Origin: Aliarcobacter sp.
Lineage (GTDB): Bacteria; Campylobacterota; Campylobacteria; Campylobacterales; Arcobacteraceae
DNA: 64,000 nucleotides
Reading direction: 5' to 3'
NCBI GenBank assembly: GCA_028688995.1
Contig: JAQTXB010000007.1
Span: 78,234 to 142,233 of the forward strand
Positions 63,801 to 64,000 of the stretch are shown in pieces (within the stretch, counting starts at the first letter, position 1; each line of letters starts with the position of its first letter). Below the pieces are notes generated by a model. That model ran no database searches. It saw only the letters and a program-made list of their open reading frames with translations, and had not been told where the DNA came from. The position numbers were made by a program, and so were the translations under genes.

Positions 63801-64000
63801 ATGTAACAGTAACTGAATCAACAGATGATATAGTTTCAGGAGATAGTGTAAATATTAGTGAAACAGCTTCAATGGAAAATAAAAATGTAGGTAATGGAAA
63901 AACAGTAAATGTATCTTCTATTGCTTTAAGTGGAGATGATTCATCTAACTATAATCTTACAAATACAACTGCAACAACTACTGTTGATATAGCTAAAAAA
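60869..64000 (+). CDS. Two-partner-secretion haemagglutinin-like adhesin (5' part)
   Basis: Open for 1044 codons to the window edge, starting at an ATG behind AGGGGGGAGGG. The start has a short extended signal peptide (MNRLIDFSSRFRILKGG... ANA). The TPS/haemagglutination-activity domain follows (ITNINQSTQKASINWNDFSV, VNFNQPN, LNRVIG, GQVWILNSNGILFGK), the mark of TpsA proteins exported by a TpsB pore. Then come about five GLUG repeats (VGGLVG...NSYSTGSVTGG) at 62.4-63.0 kb and YDG-type repeats (NKTYDGT near 63.53 and 63.79 kb). No TpsB gene is in the window; it may follow downstream. GC content rises sharply in the middle. Confidence 0.9.
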   Translation, partial: MNRLIDFSSRFRILKGGKISLVVSAFLGGAIIANAAPSGGVVTSGNTTINQSGNITNINQSTQKASINWNDFSVKSNETVNFNQPNVNSITLNRVIGNKKSVIDGALNANGQVWILNSNGILFGKNASVNTAGLLATTGELSDADFQNGKYNFKNSSSNSVINLGTIKVENSSYVVLAGNEVQNGGNIEAIKGKVHLVGANEYSINLNGNSLVNLKVNKGVLDAMVSNSGNILANGGEIFLTTNAVDELLKGVVNNTGVIEANSLDGITGKVELFAHSGEVQVGGSITALDGFVETSGKEFTIDKNAKVKAKTWLIDPTNLTVNDATAYETALNGGADVIIQTNNAIGSDEGNIYINDTIDWSTAQKLTLNAYKNIYINSAITASNAGGKVALYYGQGAVATGNTATYGFGLGSSGFAGKINLQAGNNFFTKLGSNGSETTWTVVNTANALMNISKTGNSVLGADVSASGIANWTPIGDDSTKFTGKFDGLGHTVDALTINNSSLQNVGLFGHISGATIKNIGVTNVDITATLGGTYVGGLVGLSTDSSTVSNAYSTGSVTGGNGCGYSACSHSGFHSTYAQIGGLVGMIENNSILSNSYSTATVTGGNYVTVGGLVGLSDSGNTVSNSYATGSATGGADSAVGGLFGGIQINTTVSNSYSTGSVTSGSGYVGGLVGYWYDSNTVSNSYATGSVTGGSGANKGGLIGLKDGGGTVTNSFYDKTKVTGMSDAATYGKTTQEMQTLSTFSGAGWSIELDSTKNRIYPYLTFDENNNPIWKIGKYAIALNYTLGIINTTYNGSNQLLTDFWTNSIFGASGSSLVAGTDYKFVYDSSDTTSFKNAGTYSDISVVILNANYALDSEGNTAGSFVIAQKALTVTGTTASNKTYDGTIAATVATLGTLNGFVGSETVTASATGTFDSKNAGDRTATFTYTLADGENGGLASNYSIANSTDNATIAKKDLGVTYAATNKTYDGTTDVTVTESTDDIVSGDSVNISETASMENKNVGNGKTVNVSSIALSGDDSSNYNLTNTTATTTVDIAKK

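Overview
The window is AT-rich DNA from a member of the Campylobacterota, most likely an Arcobacter/Aliarcobacter-type organism. This follows from gene content: a divergent lolA-like start next to secA and a LolC/E-type permease, a monomeric NADP isocitrate dehydrogenase, a small cytochrome c553 and a 7TMR-DISM histidine kinase. The genus is inferred from general knowledge; no search was run.

Region 1 (1-22.6 kb) is ordinary chromosome. It holds secA and an FtsX-like permease, a YhdP/AsmA-like giant that overlaps mltG head to head, icd, and a four-gene operon for adenosylcobalamin-dependent glutamate mutase (S, E, reactivase) plus an acyl-AMP ligase. Then come a cytochrome c553, an NlpC/P60 lipoprotein, an RND pump, an FtsL-like protein, rsmH, a class II aldolase-like protein and HU. 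Hairpin terminators separate most of these units.

Region 2 (22.6-57.1 kb) is an accessory, defence-rich region. It begins with a tRNA-Leu gene broken exactly after its anticodon loop, followed 82 bases later by an intact tRNA-Leu(CAA). Next come a RepA-like replication module with its own repressor, two tiny stress-type proteins, and a DUF2779 nuclease with a zinc-ribbon partner. A complete type II CBASS operon follows (CD-NTase, Cap2 E1/E2, Cap3 JAMM protease, 2TM-SAVED effector), preceded by a WYL regulator of the CapW kind. Directly behind it lie sbcD and sbcC, each carrying a large in-frame internal deletion. A second mobile segment (36-48.4 kb) contains a MarR/TauE pair, two tyrosine recombinases, an RNase H-like gene, small membrane proteins, pseudogenes, an AbiEii-type toxin pair and a serine recombinase. 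About 145 bp of sbcD promoter region is present at both ends of this segment in inverted orientation. The right-hand copy drives a YobI-like membrane NTPase and a 1602-residue exonuclease-RecQ-UvrD fusion, which I consider the best candidate for an undescribed defence operon.

Region 3 (57.1-64 kb) returns to chromosome-like genes: an outer-membrane beta-barrel protein, a response regulator and a 7TMR-DISM histidine kinase on the minus strand, and a divergent two-partner-secretion haemagglutinin that runs off the window. Four copies of an 8-base box spaced exactly 11 bases apart lie between kinase and adhesin and probably bind the response regulator.
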